Positions 8,822 through 17,977 of a stretch of DNA of 64,000 nucleotides are shown here, piece by piece. The first letter of the stretch is position 1, and every line of letters starts with the position of its first letter. The notes below the pieces were generated by a model. The model was given only the letters and a program-made list of their open reading frames with translations, had not been told where the DNA came from and ran no database searches. The stretch comes from Campylobacter geochelonis (GTDB taxonomy: Bacteria > Campylobacterota > Campylobacteria > Campylobacterales > Campylobacteraceae), in NCBI RefSeq assembly GCF_013201685.1, contig NZ_CP053844.1:558001-622000 (forward strand), in the 5' to 3' direction. Position numbers and translations under genes: made by a program.

Positions 8822-9886
8822 TTATTTTATGTTTGTATTTTCTAAATATGCAAAATCACTAATCATAGTCCAAGCTCTAGCTTTTTTCAAAAATGCTCTT
8901 TGAGACTCTAAAACCTCTTTAAACATCGGATTTTTCGCTGCCTCTTCTTCTAAAATTTCGTTTGTTGCTTTTTTAAGTGCTGCCATAACTTCTGGCGGGA
9001 AAGACTTAACTTGCACGTTTGGATACTTCTCTTTCATCTCATCCCAGATAACCGCATTTTCATAAAATACCTTATCTTGCCCACGAGATGAAACTTCAGC
9101 CAATGCAGCTTGAAGTATGGCTTGAAGATCTTTTGGAAGCTTGTTCCAAACATCTAAATTTACAACAACTTGATTTTCGCTTGCTGGTTCTTGCCAGCCT
9201 GTGTAGTAGTAGTTTGCGATTTTGCTAAAGCCAAGCGACATATCAAAAGATGGGCTTACCCACTCAACCGCGTCGATTGTCCCCATTTCAAGCGACATAT
9301 AAAGCTCGCCGATAGGGATAGTGTTTATAGCAGCGCCAAGTCGGCTCATAACCTCTCCACCAAAGCCTGGAATTCGGATTTTAAGCCCTTTTAGATCCTC
9401 GACTGAATTTATCTCTTTTCTAAACCAGCCACCCATTTGCATACCGCTGTTTAGTATATGAAATTCTTTTAAATTTTGTTTTGAGTAAAACTTTTCTGAA
9501 AGCTCCTTGCCACCGCCAAAGTGCCACCACGCGCGCTGCTCATCTGTTGTCATACCAAAAGGAGTTGTTGTAAAGAGCATGTTTGTGCTATCTTTGCCTT
9601 TGTAGTAGTAAGAGGCGGTATAGCCAAGATCGTATTGTCCGTTTTTAACCATATCATATATAGCAAATGGCGCTTTGTGTTTTGTAGGTGTATCGACTCT
9701 GATTTGTAGTCTGCCATTTGACATTGTTTCGACAAGCTTTTTTAGCTCATCGCTAAGCGAGCCAAGAATCGGCATAGTGCTTTCATAGCTTGAGGCAAGT
9801 TTTAGCCTGTAAACTTTGTTTTCATCAGCGAACAAAGATACGCTAAAAGTCGCAAGAACCGTAAGAAAAACTAAAAGTTTTTTCAT
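8822..9886 (-). CDS. dctP: TRAP transporter solute-binding protein DctP, copy B
   Basis: Paralogue of the 7748 gene with identical length, a signal peptide (KLLVFLTVLATFSVSLFA) and the same DctP signatures: LKLASSYESTMPILGSL, IRIPGFGGEVMSRLGA and GTIDAVEWVSPSFDMSLGFSKIANYYYTGWQEP. The loop around residues 140-150 differs most (KEFHILNSGMQMGG against KSIPMGSTGIQMGG), so ligand preference may differ. It is the first gene of a three-gene minus-strand unit, with an AGGAG ribosome binding site and an AT-rich leader. Tandem DctP copies serving one DctQM are known in other bacteria. Confidence 0.92.
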   Translation of the reverse strand: MKKLLVFLTVLATFSVSLFADENKVYRLKLASSYESTMPILGSLSDELKKLVETMSNGRLQIRVDTPTKHKAPFAIYDMVKNGQYDLGYTASYYYKGKDSTNMLFTTTPFGMTTDEQRAWWHFGGGKELSEKFYSKQNLKEFHILNSGMQMGGWFRKEINSVEDLKGLKIRIPGFGGEVMSRLGAAINTIPIGELYMSLEMGTIDAVEWVSPSFDMSLGFSKIANYYYTGWQEPASENQVVVNLDVWNKLPKDLQAILQAALAEVSSRGQDKVFYENAVIWDEMKEKYPNVQVKSFPPEVMAALKKATNEILEEEAAKNPMFKEVLESQRAFLKKARAWTMISDFAYLENTNIK

Positions 9887-10002
9887 ATACTCTCCTTAAA
9901 TAAGTAAAATTTGATTATTATACAAAAATAAAATAAAGCCATTATGAAATATTTAAAAAAGTTTATAAATTCGTTACAAATTTACAAATTTATAAACTCT
10001 CA

Positions 10003-10028
10003 TAGCTAAATTTATATAAATTTAGCTA
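10003..10028. repeat. 26-base perfect palindrome
   Basis: TAGCTAAATTTAT and its exact complement with no loop, between the dctP promoter side and the end of the Sel1 gene. As RNA it would fold into a hairpin from either strand; as DNA it could be a symmetric operator. No T-run follows directly. Confidence 0.6.
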
Positions 10029-10111
10029 GTGATGTAGTTGTGAATTTATTAAACCGCGTATTACTAGAGTTTAGACTATGTTTAACAGTTAAAAAGTGCT
10101 AAACATAACAT

Positions 10112-10129
10112 CGCTAAATTTGTTTAGCG
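10112..10129 (-). terminator. Hairpin downstream of the Sel1 gene
   Basis: CGCTAAA (10112-10118) pairs with TTTAGCG (10123-10129) across a 4-base loop, 27 bases after the Sel1 stop. The 3' T-run on the minus strand is weak, so termination is likely but not certain. Confidence 0.45.
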
Positions 10130-10155
10130 CAGACTTTTAAAACAGCTAAATCGCG

Positions 10156-10995
10156 TTAGTATCCGCTCTCATTTAGCACTTTATAGCTTTGACACCCTTT
10201 ATCTTCTCGCATATCGCACGCCTTGCCAAAAAACTCCTTTGCCTTAGCAAAGTTTTGCCCTGTGATTTGCCCTTCGGTGTAAATCACGCCTAGACTAAGA
10301 CAACTCCCACTTATGCCATACTCGCACGACTTTGCTAAAAAGCTAAGCCCTTTATCTCTATCTTGCGCCATTGCTTTGCCGTCCATGTAGATAAGCCCTA
10401 AGTTATAGCATGCAGTGGCGTTTTTAGCATCGCAAGCTTTCTTAAACAGCTCAACTGCGCTATCTAAGTTTTGCTTCACTCCTTTGCCGGTTTGATACAT
10501 TATGCCTAGATTTATACAGCTTGTTGGCTCGCCATCTTCGCAGTTTTGTTTATATAGCGTTACGGCTTTAGAAAAGTCTTGCCTAACGCCAAGCCCGTTT
10601 TGATACATATATGCAAGATTTACGCATCCTAGCTTGTACTTTCCATCGCACGCTTTTTTGTAGTATTCAAACGCGTTAAAAACGCTCTTTTCAACTCCAA
10701 CACCACTCTCGTATAAAAGCCCTAAATTTTGGCAGCTTTGATAGACTTTAGCATCGCATGCTTTTTTAAAGTAGCTAGCTGCTTTCGCCTCGCTTTTCTC
10801 TACTCCAGCGCCGTTTAGATACATTAAGGCTAGGTTGTGACACCCAGATTTACCGCTTTTACTATCACACGCTTTTTTGAAATTTTTATATGCGGTTTTA
10901 AAATCCCCTTTTTGATAAGCGTTATACGCATCGGCTATGATATCTCCACTGGCTAAATTTAAAAAAACAGCTAAAACGACTAAAATTTTTCTCAT
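10156..10995 (-). CDS. Secreted cysteine-rich Sel1-repeat protein (Hcp-like)
   Basis: Exported Sel1-like-repeat protein of the Helicobacter cysteine-rich protein type. Residues 1-17 are a signal peptide. The remainder is about seven helical repeats of some 36 residues built as (A)xxYFKKACDxxxxxxCxNLGLxYxxGxGV, with each repeat carrying a cysteine pair eight residues apart (KACDAKVYQSC, KACDGKYKLGC and so on) that forms an intra-repeat disulfide in Hcp proteins. Hcp proteins bind penicillin-like compounds and interact with host cells; the ligand here is unknown. It is divergent from the trimeric autotransporter, with about 290 bases of AT-rich DNA between the two starts. Confidence 0.88.
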   Translation of the reverse strand: MRKILVVLAVFLNLASGDIIADAYNAYQKGDFKTAYKNFKKACDSKSGKSGCHNLALMYLNGAGVEKSEAKAASYFKKACDAKVYQSCQNLGLLYESGVGVEKSVFNAFEYYKKACDGKYKLGCVNLAYMYQNGLGVRQDFSKAVTLYKQNCEDGEPTSCINLGIMYQTGKGVKQNLDSAVELFKKACDAKNATACYNLGLIYMDGKAMAQDRDKGLSFLAKSCEYGISGSCLSLGVIYTEGQITGQNFAKAKEFFGKACDMREDKGCQSYKVLNESGY

Positions 10996-11286
10996 ATCTT
11001 ATAAACCTACAACTAAAATTTTTATATTTTTTATAATTTTATGACAATAAACTTAAATTTATATAAGAGTAGGATTGACACGATTATAGCGAGTGTTTAT
11101 AATTTTAGACTAATGCTAAATTTAAAATATCACGCTTAAACTTATAAATATATTAATTATATTTTAAGGTTGCTTATATTTTTTGACTAAAAATCATTAA
11201 TTATATGTTAAAATATGTAGAAAATTTTGCTGTTTTTCAAAAGAATTTTTATATGAATTTTAAATATTATTAATCAAGGAGTTCAG

Positions 11287-14200
11287 ATGAACAAAACTTA
11301 TAAACACATCTATAAAGAGGGTGTTGGCTGGGTAGCAGTCGCGGAAAATGCGAGTTGCTGCTCGAAAATGAGCAAGAAAGGCTCGGTAGTTAGCTCTAGC
11401 GTTAGCAGTGTGCTTCTATCGCTAAAAAGCCTATCTATGGCAGTTGCATTAGCACTTGGGGTATCTATAGTGCTACCGACTAATGTATTTGCAGCATATG
11501 CAGAAGGTGAAGCAAAAGAAATAGCAAATACTTCTGTAGGAATAGGTTCGAATACTGCAATTTGGTATCATGATGATCCAAGAGGAAATGGATCGGAATA
11601 TTCTGTTTTACTAGGATATGGAACATTAGCAGGTGGAAGTCGTGATTGGGCAAATACAAACAAAGTCTCAGAAAATCATGTTTATGGAACAAAAGCTGAT
11701 TATTCAACAGTTATAGGAGCGAGTTCATATACAGGAAGTGGTGCAACCGGAGGAACAGCTTTAGGAGCTTTTGCAGGTGCTGTAAACAAATATGCAATTG
11801 CAATAGGAGCAGGAGTAAGCAATACTGAATTTGGTGCATTAGCTGCAGGTGAAGGCTCGATTTCTATCGGACATCAAGCTATCACGGAAGCTGGAGCAGC
11901 TGGAGCGATAGCGCTAGGTTCTGGAGCAGTAACAAAAGGTTCTATGTCTATAGCTATAGGTAGTGCTGGTGTAAACACCGAAGGCAAAGCTTATGTAGGA
12001 GCTAAAACTCTAGGTCTTGGTGGAGTTGCTATCGGTGGTAACGCTGAAGCAAACGGTGGCGGTGTTGCAGTGGGTATAAACGTAAAAGCCGGAGATAGCA
12101 CTGGTGCAGTAGGTATAGGCTCAGACATCACAGCTAGCGGAAACAATGCGATAGTTTTAGGCTGGGGTGGAGAAGGCTCTGGTAAAAATTCTCAAGCCTA
12201 CGGCACACAAAGCAAAGCAACAGCTGAAAATGCTATAGCATTAGGAACAGGTGCGCAAGCAACAGCTAAAAATACTATTGCAATCGGAACAGGAAATGTA
12301 GTAAGTGGAGAAAATTCAGGAGCGTTTGGAGATCCAAATACAGTATCAGGAACAGGTTCTTACTCGTTTGGTAATGATAATAAAATAACAGCAAACAATG
12401 CATTTGTACTGGGTAACGATGTGGAAAATGGAGTTAATGGTTCAGTTGTATTAGGAAATGGAAGTAAGGTTGCAGAAGCAGTTAGTACATCAAAAGTTAC
12501 AGTTAAAAATATAAACTATGAAAATTTTGCAGGAAATGCACCAATATCTACAGTAAGTATAGGTAGCGTAGGTGGCGAGCGAACATTAACTAATGTCGCT
12601 GCAGGTAGAGTAGAAGCAACTTCAACAGATGCGATAAATGGTTCACAACTTTACGCTACAAATAATACAATAGGAACTTTAGCCAAAAGTGTAGCAAGAC
12701 ATTTAGGTGGAGGAGCAAAAGTAGAACCAAATGGCGGGATATTAAATCCAACTTATGTAATTAAAGGTAAAAGTCTAACAACAGTTGGAACTGCATTGAA
12801 TGAATTAGAAGTCAATAAAGCAGAAAAAGATGCTTCGAATATAACAGTAACTGAAAAAGCAAAATGGAGAGAAAAATTAGCAATTAATGACTATGGTGTA
12901 ACTTCAGGAAGTGATTTAATATCAGTTGATAAGACACCAGGAGATTCAACTACACCAACAGAGTTTAAATTAAATACAAGTAAATTAGATACAAAATTGA
13001 CTGAAGTTAATACTGATATAACTAGTTTAAAAACTGATGTTGCTGAAAAAGCTAGCAAAGACTTGAGCAATATAACAGAAGCTGGAAAAACAGTTATTAA
13101 AAATGCAGCTGGGGTGGATGAGCTTGAAAAAACTTTAACTGATGGTGTATTTAGTGTTAGTGCAAATGATGAAGCAACTGATAAAATAGCTAAAAATGAA
13201 AACATCAAATTTGTAAACGGTAAAAACACAAATGTAACTTATGACAAAGATACTAATAAATTTACCTACGACATAAACAAAGTTCTTACTGGTCTAACTA
13301 GTGCAGAATTTAAAGATGGTGGTAAAACAACCAATATAACAGCTGGTGGCACAACTTATGAAGATAAAACTGACCCAGCTAATCCTAAAACAACTACAAT
13401 CAATAGCGATGGTTTAACAGTAGCAAGTGGTAACCCAAGTAAAGCAGGAACTACTATAAATAAAGATGGTATCAGTACTAATAAATTAGAAATAGTTACT
13501 GACCCAAATGACCCGACAAAAACTATAGATGTAGGAAGTACTGTAGCTGACTTTACTGACTCAACTAAAGGCTTATTTAAAGTAAAAGCAGGTGACAATG
13601 AAACAGCTATAACTTCAGGAAAAATTGTAACATTTGTAGCAGATGCAGGTAAAAATAAAGATAATCTAACAGTAGCTAATGCAAATGGAACCATCACTTA
13701 CAAACTAGCTGATGATGTTAAATTTGATAGTGTAATAGCAACTGATAAAATAGCTCTTGGTAATGGTACAAACAATACTACAGAGATAACCAAAGATGGT
13801 ATCACAACAAATAAGCTAACAATTGGTGGAAAAGACATAAGTACAACTTTAGCGAATTTAAGTAATGATATCTTAAAATCAGGAAATTCTGCTCCTATAG
13901 TTTACACAGATGCTAATGGCAATAAATTATCTAAAGACTCAGATGGTAAATACTATAAAGATAGCGATTTAGATAACAATGGAAAACCGATAACAGGAGC
14001 AACAAATTCGGAGCCTGCGGGTACTGCTCTTCTAAATCCAAATGGCACAGTTGCAACTGCTACTAAACTTGGTAATGTAGCAGCTGGAACTATTGCAGAT
14101 AAAAGCACAGATGCGGTTAATGGCTCTCAGCTTTTTGCTACAAACGAAAGTGTTAAAGCAAATACTGAGAATATAGCAGATTTAGACGATAAAGTTAATG

Positions 14201-15357
14201 CCAATACAACCAAAATTACTAGTCTAGAAACTAAGATTGCTGGTGCTACAGGTAGCACAACTACAATCAATAATATTCTTGGTAGCGACACAAAAAGCGG
14301 TTATGTCGATGAGAAAGGTCAACTAACAGATACAGGTAAAGCGGCTCTAGCTACCTATAACTCATCAGGGCAAACAACAACTAAAAATGAAAGCATAATT
14401 TCAGCTATCAAAAACATCAACGAGCAAGGAACTAAATTCTTCCATGTTGGTGATGGTTCTGTAAAAACAGGAACTAAATCTAAAGATGACTCAAGCGCAT
14501 ATGGGTTAGGCGCTATAGCTATCGGTATGAATGCCTTAGCTGGAGTTGATACTTCTGCAAAAAATGCTATCGCTATCGGAACAGGCGCACAAGCTACAGC
14601 TGAAAATTCTATAAGTATAGGAACTGGTAATAAAGTAAGCGGAGCAAACTCAGGTGCGTTTGGTGATCCAAACACCGTAAGCGGAACAGGCTCTTATGCA
14701 TTTGGTAACAATAATAAGATAGAGGCAAACAACGCCTTTGTTCTAGGAAATGACGCTAGTATCGCAGCTAAAAATGATGGTGCAGTCGCACTTGGTAACA
14801 AAACAAATGTAACGGTAGCTGATGGCGTTGCTCTTGGTTCAAACTCAGTTGCAAATAGAGCAGGTGGAATGGCTGGATTTATCCCATCATCAGCAAGTGC
14901 AGCACAAAAAACTGCTATAGCAGCCACTACTAAAGGCAGTCTTGGCGCAGTTTCTGTTGGAAATAAAGATGCAACAAGACAGATAACAAATGTCGCAGCC
15001 GGTTCAGAAGACTCTGATGCGGTAAACGTAGCGCAACTAAAAGCAGTTTCTAACTCTGCTGTTAATATAGATCAACTAAACGCTGGACTTCAAAACGTAT
15101 ACAACCAAATGGGTGAGTATAGAGCAGACGCACTTGCTGGAACAGCTTCAGCTATGGCTATAGGAAACCTACCTCAAGCAACAATCCCAGGAAAAGGTAT
15201 GATGGCGCTTGGTGCTGGTTACTATGAGAGTGAGTCGGCTATGGCGATAGGACTTTCTAAAATGTCAGATAGCGGTAAATGGGTGTTTAAGGCAGCAGCT
15301 TCTTATGATTCACAAGAAAATGTTGGCGCAGCGGCATCTGTGGGCTTCCACTTCTAA
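11287..15357 (+). CDS. Trimeric autotransporter adhesin (YadA/Hia family)
   Basis: Type Vc secreted outer-membrane adhesin of 1356 residues. Residues 1-25 are an extended signal-peptide region (NKTYKHIYKEGVGWVAVAE), followed by the hydrophobic core ending in VFA. A YadA-type head of AIALGxGAxA repeats runs to about 400. A neck (NVAAGRVEATSTDAINGSQL, about 435-455) leads to a coiled/beta stalk, a second neck is near 930 (STDAVNGSQLFATN), and a second head occupies about 1055-1190. A third neck (ITNVAAGSEDSDAVNVAQL) precedes the 90-residue YadA anchor, ending in Phe. The segment about 313-395 is almost copied at about 1090-1175 (both contain SGAFGDPNTVSGTGSY). AAGGAG precedes the ATG, and a terminator follows. 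Adhesion to host cells or autoaggregation is the likely role. Confidence 0.95.
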   Translation: MNKTYKHIYKEGVGWVAVAENASCCSKMSKKGSVVSSSVSSVLLSLKSLSMAVALALGVSIVLPTNVFAAYAEGEAKEIANTSVGIGSNTAIWYHDDPRGNGSEYSVLLGYGTLAGGSRDWANTNKVSENHVYGTKADYSTVIGASSYTGSGATGGTALGAFAGAVNKYAIAIGAGVSNTEFGALAAGEGSISIGHQAITEAGAAGAIALGSGAVTKGSMSIAIGSAGVNTEGKAYVGAKTLGLGGVAIGGNAEANGGGVAVGINVKAGDSTGAVGIGSDITASGNNAIVLGWGGEGSGKNSQAYGTQSKATAENAIALGTGAQATAKNTIAIGTGNVVSGENSGAFGDPNTVSGTGSYSFGNDNKITANNAFVLGNDVENGVNGSVVLGNGSKVAEAVSTSKVTVKNINYENFAGNAPISTVSIGSVGGERTLTNVAAGRVEATSTDAINGSQLYATNNTIGTLAKSVARHLGGGAKVEPNGGILNPTYVIKGKSLTTVGTALNELEVNKAEKDASNITVTEKAKWREKLAINDYGVTSGSDLISVDKTPGDSTTPTEFKLNTSKLDTKLTEVNTDITSLKTDVAEKASKDLSNITEAGKTVIKNAAGVDELEKTLTDGVFSVSANDEATDKIAKNENIKFVNGKNTNVTYDKDTNKFTYDINKVLTGLTSAEFKDGGKTTNITAGGTTYEDKTDPANPKTTTINSDGLTVASGNPSKAGTTINKDGISTNKLEIVTDPNDPTKTIDVGSTVADFTDSTKGLFKVKAGDNETAITSGKIVTFVADAGKNKDNLTVANANGTITYKLADDVKFDSVIATDKIALGNGTNNTTEITKDGITTNKLTIGGKDISTTLANLSNDILKSGNSAPIVYTDANGNKLSKDSDGKYYKDSDLDNNGKPITGATNSEPAGTALLNPNGTVATATKLGNVAAGTIADKSTDAVNGSQLFATNESVKANTENIADLDDKVNANTTKITSLETKIAGATGSTTTINNILGSDTKSGYVDEKGQLTDTGKAALATYNSSGQTTTKNESIISAIKNINEQGTKFFHVGDGSVKTGTKSKDDSSAYGLGAIAIGMNALAGVDTSAKNAIAIGTGAQATAENSISIGTGNKVSGANSGAFGDPNTVSGTGSYAFGNNNKIEANNAFVLGNDASIAAKNDGAVALGNKTNVTVADGVALGSNSVANRAGGMAGFIPSSASAAQKTAIAATTKGSLGAVSVGNKDATRQITNVAAGSEDSDAVNVAQLKAVSNSAVNIDQLNAGLQNVYNQMGEYRADALAGTASAMAIGNLPQATIPGKGMMALGAGYYESESAMAIGLSKMSDSGKWVFKAAASYDSQENVGAAASVGFHF

Positions 15358-15360
15358 GAT

Positions 15361-15381
15361 AGGGCGAGTTTTCGCCCTTTT
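15361..15381 (+). terminator. Hairpin between the autotransporter and lipoprotein genes
   Basis: GGGCGA (15362-15367), loop GTTT, TCGCCC (15372-15377), then TTTTAT. It lies 4 bases after the adhesin stop and only 18 bases before the next start, so it should act as an attenuator giving less lipoprotein than adhesin mRNA. Confidence 0.75.
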
Positions 15382-15399
15382 ATAAAAAAGGATATATAA

Positions 15400-16200
15400 A
15401 TGAGAAAATTAGCAACTTTTATAGGGTTGGCTTTGGCTGGTTTGCTGCTTAGCGGTTGTATGTATAAAGTGAGCGATAGAGTCCCAAAAGATGGGATTAT
15501 GACTCAAGATGAAGTAAAATTTCCTAAAGCAGACAGCACATGGAGTGATGATGGAAGATACCCATCTATAGATGATTTAAGAAAAGTTCAAGTTGGTATG
15601 AACAAAGATGAGATAAGAGGACTTTTAGGACATCCACACTTCGCAGAGGGCTTGTATGCGGTCGTTGAGTGGGACTATCTGTTTAACCTAAAGCAAAGCG
15701 CAGATGAGCAAGATGTGTTTTGTCAGTTTAAAGTCGTGTATGACTCAAACTACACAGCTAGAAGTTTCTTTTGGCAACCGCAAAGTTGCGCTGATATAGT
15801 CGGTGGCGCAACGCAACTAGCAGTAGTTCAAGAAAGCTCTAGATATGAGTTTAGCACTGATATGCTTTTTGACTTTGCAAGTGCAAAGCTTAGCCCAGAG
15901 GGAAAAGCGCAAATCGCAAAGCTAGTAAAAGCTATAGAGATGTCAGATGTCGCCGATATCAAGATAGTAGGCTATGCTGATCCGATAGGAAGCCAAGAGG
16001 CAAATTTAGCACTTTCTAAAAAACGAGCAAATAGCGTGAAAAACGAGTTCATAGCTGGTGGTATACCAGCACAAGCTATTAGCGCTGATGGGCTTGGCGA
16101 GAGCGTTCAAATGGTTATTTGTGAAGATATGCCACGAAAAGAGCTTATCAAATGCTTAGCACCAAATCGCCGTGCAAACGTAACACTAATCGAACAATAA
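15400..16200 (+). CDS. SmpA/OmlA-OmpA lipoprotein, TpgA-like partner of the trimeric autotransporter
   Basis: Outer-membrane lipoprotein: lipobox LLLSGC (Cys at about 20). Residues about 55-130 match the SmpA/OmlA fold (DLRKVQVGMNKDEIRGLLGHPHF, then VVEWDYLFNL). Residues about 145-262 are an OmpA C-terminal peptidoglycan-binding domain (FDFASAKLSPEGKAQIAKL, VGYADPIGSQEANLALSKKRANSV, NRRANVTL), with the Asp and Arg that grip diaminopimelate. This two-domain order is that of TpgA, which follows the adhesin gene ataA in Acinetobacter and anchors/assists the trimeric barrel. Position directly behind the adhesin supports the same job here. Function is inferred from architecture and context. Confidence 0.85.
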   Translation: MRKLATFIGLALAGLLLSGCMYKVSDRVPKDGIMTQDEVKFPKADSTWSDDGRYPSIDDLRKVQVGMNKDEIRGLLGHPHFAEGLYAVVEWDYLFNLKQSADEQDVFCQFKVVYDSNYTARSFFWQPQSCADIVGGATQLAVVQESSRYEFSTDMLFDFASAKLSPEGKAQIAKLVKAIEMSDVADIKIVGYADPIGSQEANLALSKKRANSVKNEFIAGGIPAQAISADGLGESVQMVICEDMPRKELIKCLAPNRRANVTLIEQ

Positions 16201-16206
16201 ATTTAT

Positions 16207-16242
16207 AAAACTACCTAAATTTAGTAAATTTGGGTAGTTTTT
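16207..16242 (+). terminator. Strong intrinsic terminator after the lipoprotein
   Basis: 16-bp stem with one wobble (AAAACTACCTAAATTT at 16207-16222, partner 16226-16241), 3-base loop, ending in TTTTT. It closes the adhesin/lipoprotein unit. Confidence 0.9.
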
Positions 16243-16880
16243 AGTATAAATTTGGCACTTAAATTTAAGCTATTTTTAAAATCAATTTTCAAATTTACTT
16301 ATCTTTTTAAAAGAGATTTAAGTAAGATAAGTAAATTCGATAGTTAGTTTAAGTGGCATTTTTAACATCGTCACTTAAAAATATGCTTTAATACTGCGTT
16401 TCATAAGATGTTTTAAAATTCTAATTTCACTCCAAACCGTGCTTTAAATCATACTTTGATAAACACAGTTTGTTTAATGTTGCTATATTAAAATCATAAA
16501 TACACTTTAAAATCATACTTTAAACCCCATTTAACACTGTTTTTTCAAATCCTTTTTGGCTCTAAATTTTAAATAAATAGATGATTTAGTAGAGCTTGAA
16601 AAGAAAATTTAAAGAACTTTTTTCTGAATTTAATCTGTAGTGAATTTAGCGTTTAAAAGAAATTTGGTATTTTAAAAATTTAATTCTTGCTGCTTTAAAA
16701 GATAAAGCGACAATTGTCTTATAAACTAAATTTAAAACATATAAATTTAAGCTAAATTTAAAGTCTTGTTTTGGGCTAAATCTATATGAAATTTAGCTAT
16801 TTTTTAAAACCAAATTTGAAGATAAATTTTTAACCATTTCTTAACTAGAATTATTATAAAATCAAGACTTATCTAAGCTT
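16243..16880. other. Gene-free spacer with short degenerate repeats
   Basis: About 640 bases without a plausible ORF. Degenerate repetition of CTTTAAATCATACTTT is visible (about 16441, 16502 and 16511), together with GATAAACACAGTTTG. This resembles the decayed arrays elsewhere in the window but is shorter. The last 60 bases (GAATTATTATAAAATC) probably hold the promoter of the NosL operon. Confidence 0.5.
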
Positions 16881-16891
16881 TTGAGGTAAAA

Positions 16892-17977
16892 ATGAGATAT
16901 TTCTTAGCCATTTTTTTGATACTAAATTTAGCAAATTCTTTTGAGATAAAAGCTACAAATTCGCCATTTCTTGCTCAAAGTGGAGAGAAAAAAGAGTTCT
17001 GCTCTTTTAGTGCTAAGAAAATAGCTAATTCTTACAAAACTTCTCACATCGTATCAACAACCAGCAAAGAAATCAAACAGTACTGCTCCTTAGGTGAGCT
17101 AGCAACCGATAGCCAAGAAGTTGATATCGTTTTTAAAACCATAAAAGCAGTCGATGCAAAAAGCCAAGAGCTAATAGACGCAAACAGCGCTTTTTATCTT
17201 GTAAGCTCAAATTTAGGGCTTGAACTAGCGTTTAAAAACGAAGAAGATGCAAAAGAGTTTAAGGCTAAATTTGGTGGCAAGATAGTTGGGTTTGACATGG
17301 CATTTGACATGGCATTTGATGAGTTTAACAAAGCGCAAAAGTTAGAAAATATCAAAAAGCAAAAGCGACTCTATCCTATGGGAGAGCGGATTTATAAGGC
17401 TTTATGTGAAAAAATCTCGCCACTTGAGTATAAAGAGATAAATGAGCTAAAAGCAGATATCTTTAAAAAATGCAAAGATATCGATGAGCGAAAAGCCCAG
17501 TTTGTCACAATATATCTTTGGGAAGAGGGGCGGCTTAGCGCTAAGCAAGAGCAAAAGATAGAGGTCCATGATAAAGATAGATGTCCGGTTTGTGGGATGT
17601 TTGTCTATAAATACCCTCGTTGGGCGGCTAAAGTTTATCTTAAAGATGACAGTTACGAAGTCTTTGATGGAGTAAAAGATATGATGAAATTCTTACATAA
17701 TCCAGCTAAATTTGGCATTAGCGTAAAAAACGGCGAGAAGTTTTTTACTAAAGCTTTAGTTAGCGACTACTACACGCAACATCCACTTGATGCAAAAGAG
17801 GCGTTTTATGTCGTTGGAAGCGATGTTTTAGGACCTATGGGACATGAGTTAATCCCGTTTAAAAACGAAGAAGATGCAAGGGCGTTTAAGCTAGATCACA
17901 AGGGAACTGATATAGTTAAATTTAGCGAAATCTCGCCTATGATTTTATGTAAACTAGATGGAGCAAGCTGTGAGTAG
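16892..17977 (+). CDS. Periplasmic double NosL-domain protein
   Basis: First gene of a five-gene overlapping operon. Residues 1-16 are a signal peptide without a lipobox. Residues about 225-350 are a full NosL domain: DRCPVCGMFVYKYPRWAA holds the CxxCGM copper(I) site, followed by FDGVKDMMKFL and GPMGHELIPFKNEEDARAF. Residues about 25-130 are a second, degenerate NosL-like module with parallel segments (EFCSFSAKKIA, FYLVSSNLGLELAFKNEEDAKEF) in which the CxxC has been lost although single cysteines remain. A 12-base exact tandem duplication sits between them. NosL is a copper chaperone for nitrous oxide reductase, but no nos genes are present here, so delivery to another target is inferred. 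Confidence 0.85.
   Translation: MRYFLAIFLILNLANSFEIKATNSPFLAQSGEKKEFCSFSAKKIANSYKTSHIVSTTSKEIKQYCSLGELATDSQEVDIVFKTIKAVDAKSQELIDANSAFYLVSSNLGLELAFKNEEDAKEFKAKFGGKIVGFDMAFDMAFDEFNKAQKLENIKKQKRLYPMGERIYKALCEKISPLEYKEINELKADIFKKCKDIDERKAQFVTIYLWEEGRLSAKQEQKIEVHDKDRCPVCGMFVYKYPRWAAKVYLKDDSYEVFDGVKDMMKFLHNPAKFGISVKNGEKFFTKALVSDYYTQHPLDAKEAFYVVGSDVLGPMGHELIPFKNEEDARAFKLDHKGTDIVKFSEISPMILCKLDGASCE
17291..17314 (+). repeat. In-frame 12-base tandem duplication in the NosL gene
   Basis: TTTGACATGGCA occurs twice in succession and a third partial copy (TTTGAT) follows, encoding FDMAFDMAFDEF. Copy number could vary without breaking the frame. Confidence 0.8.
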
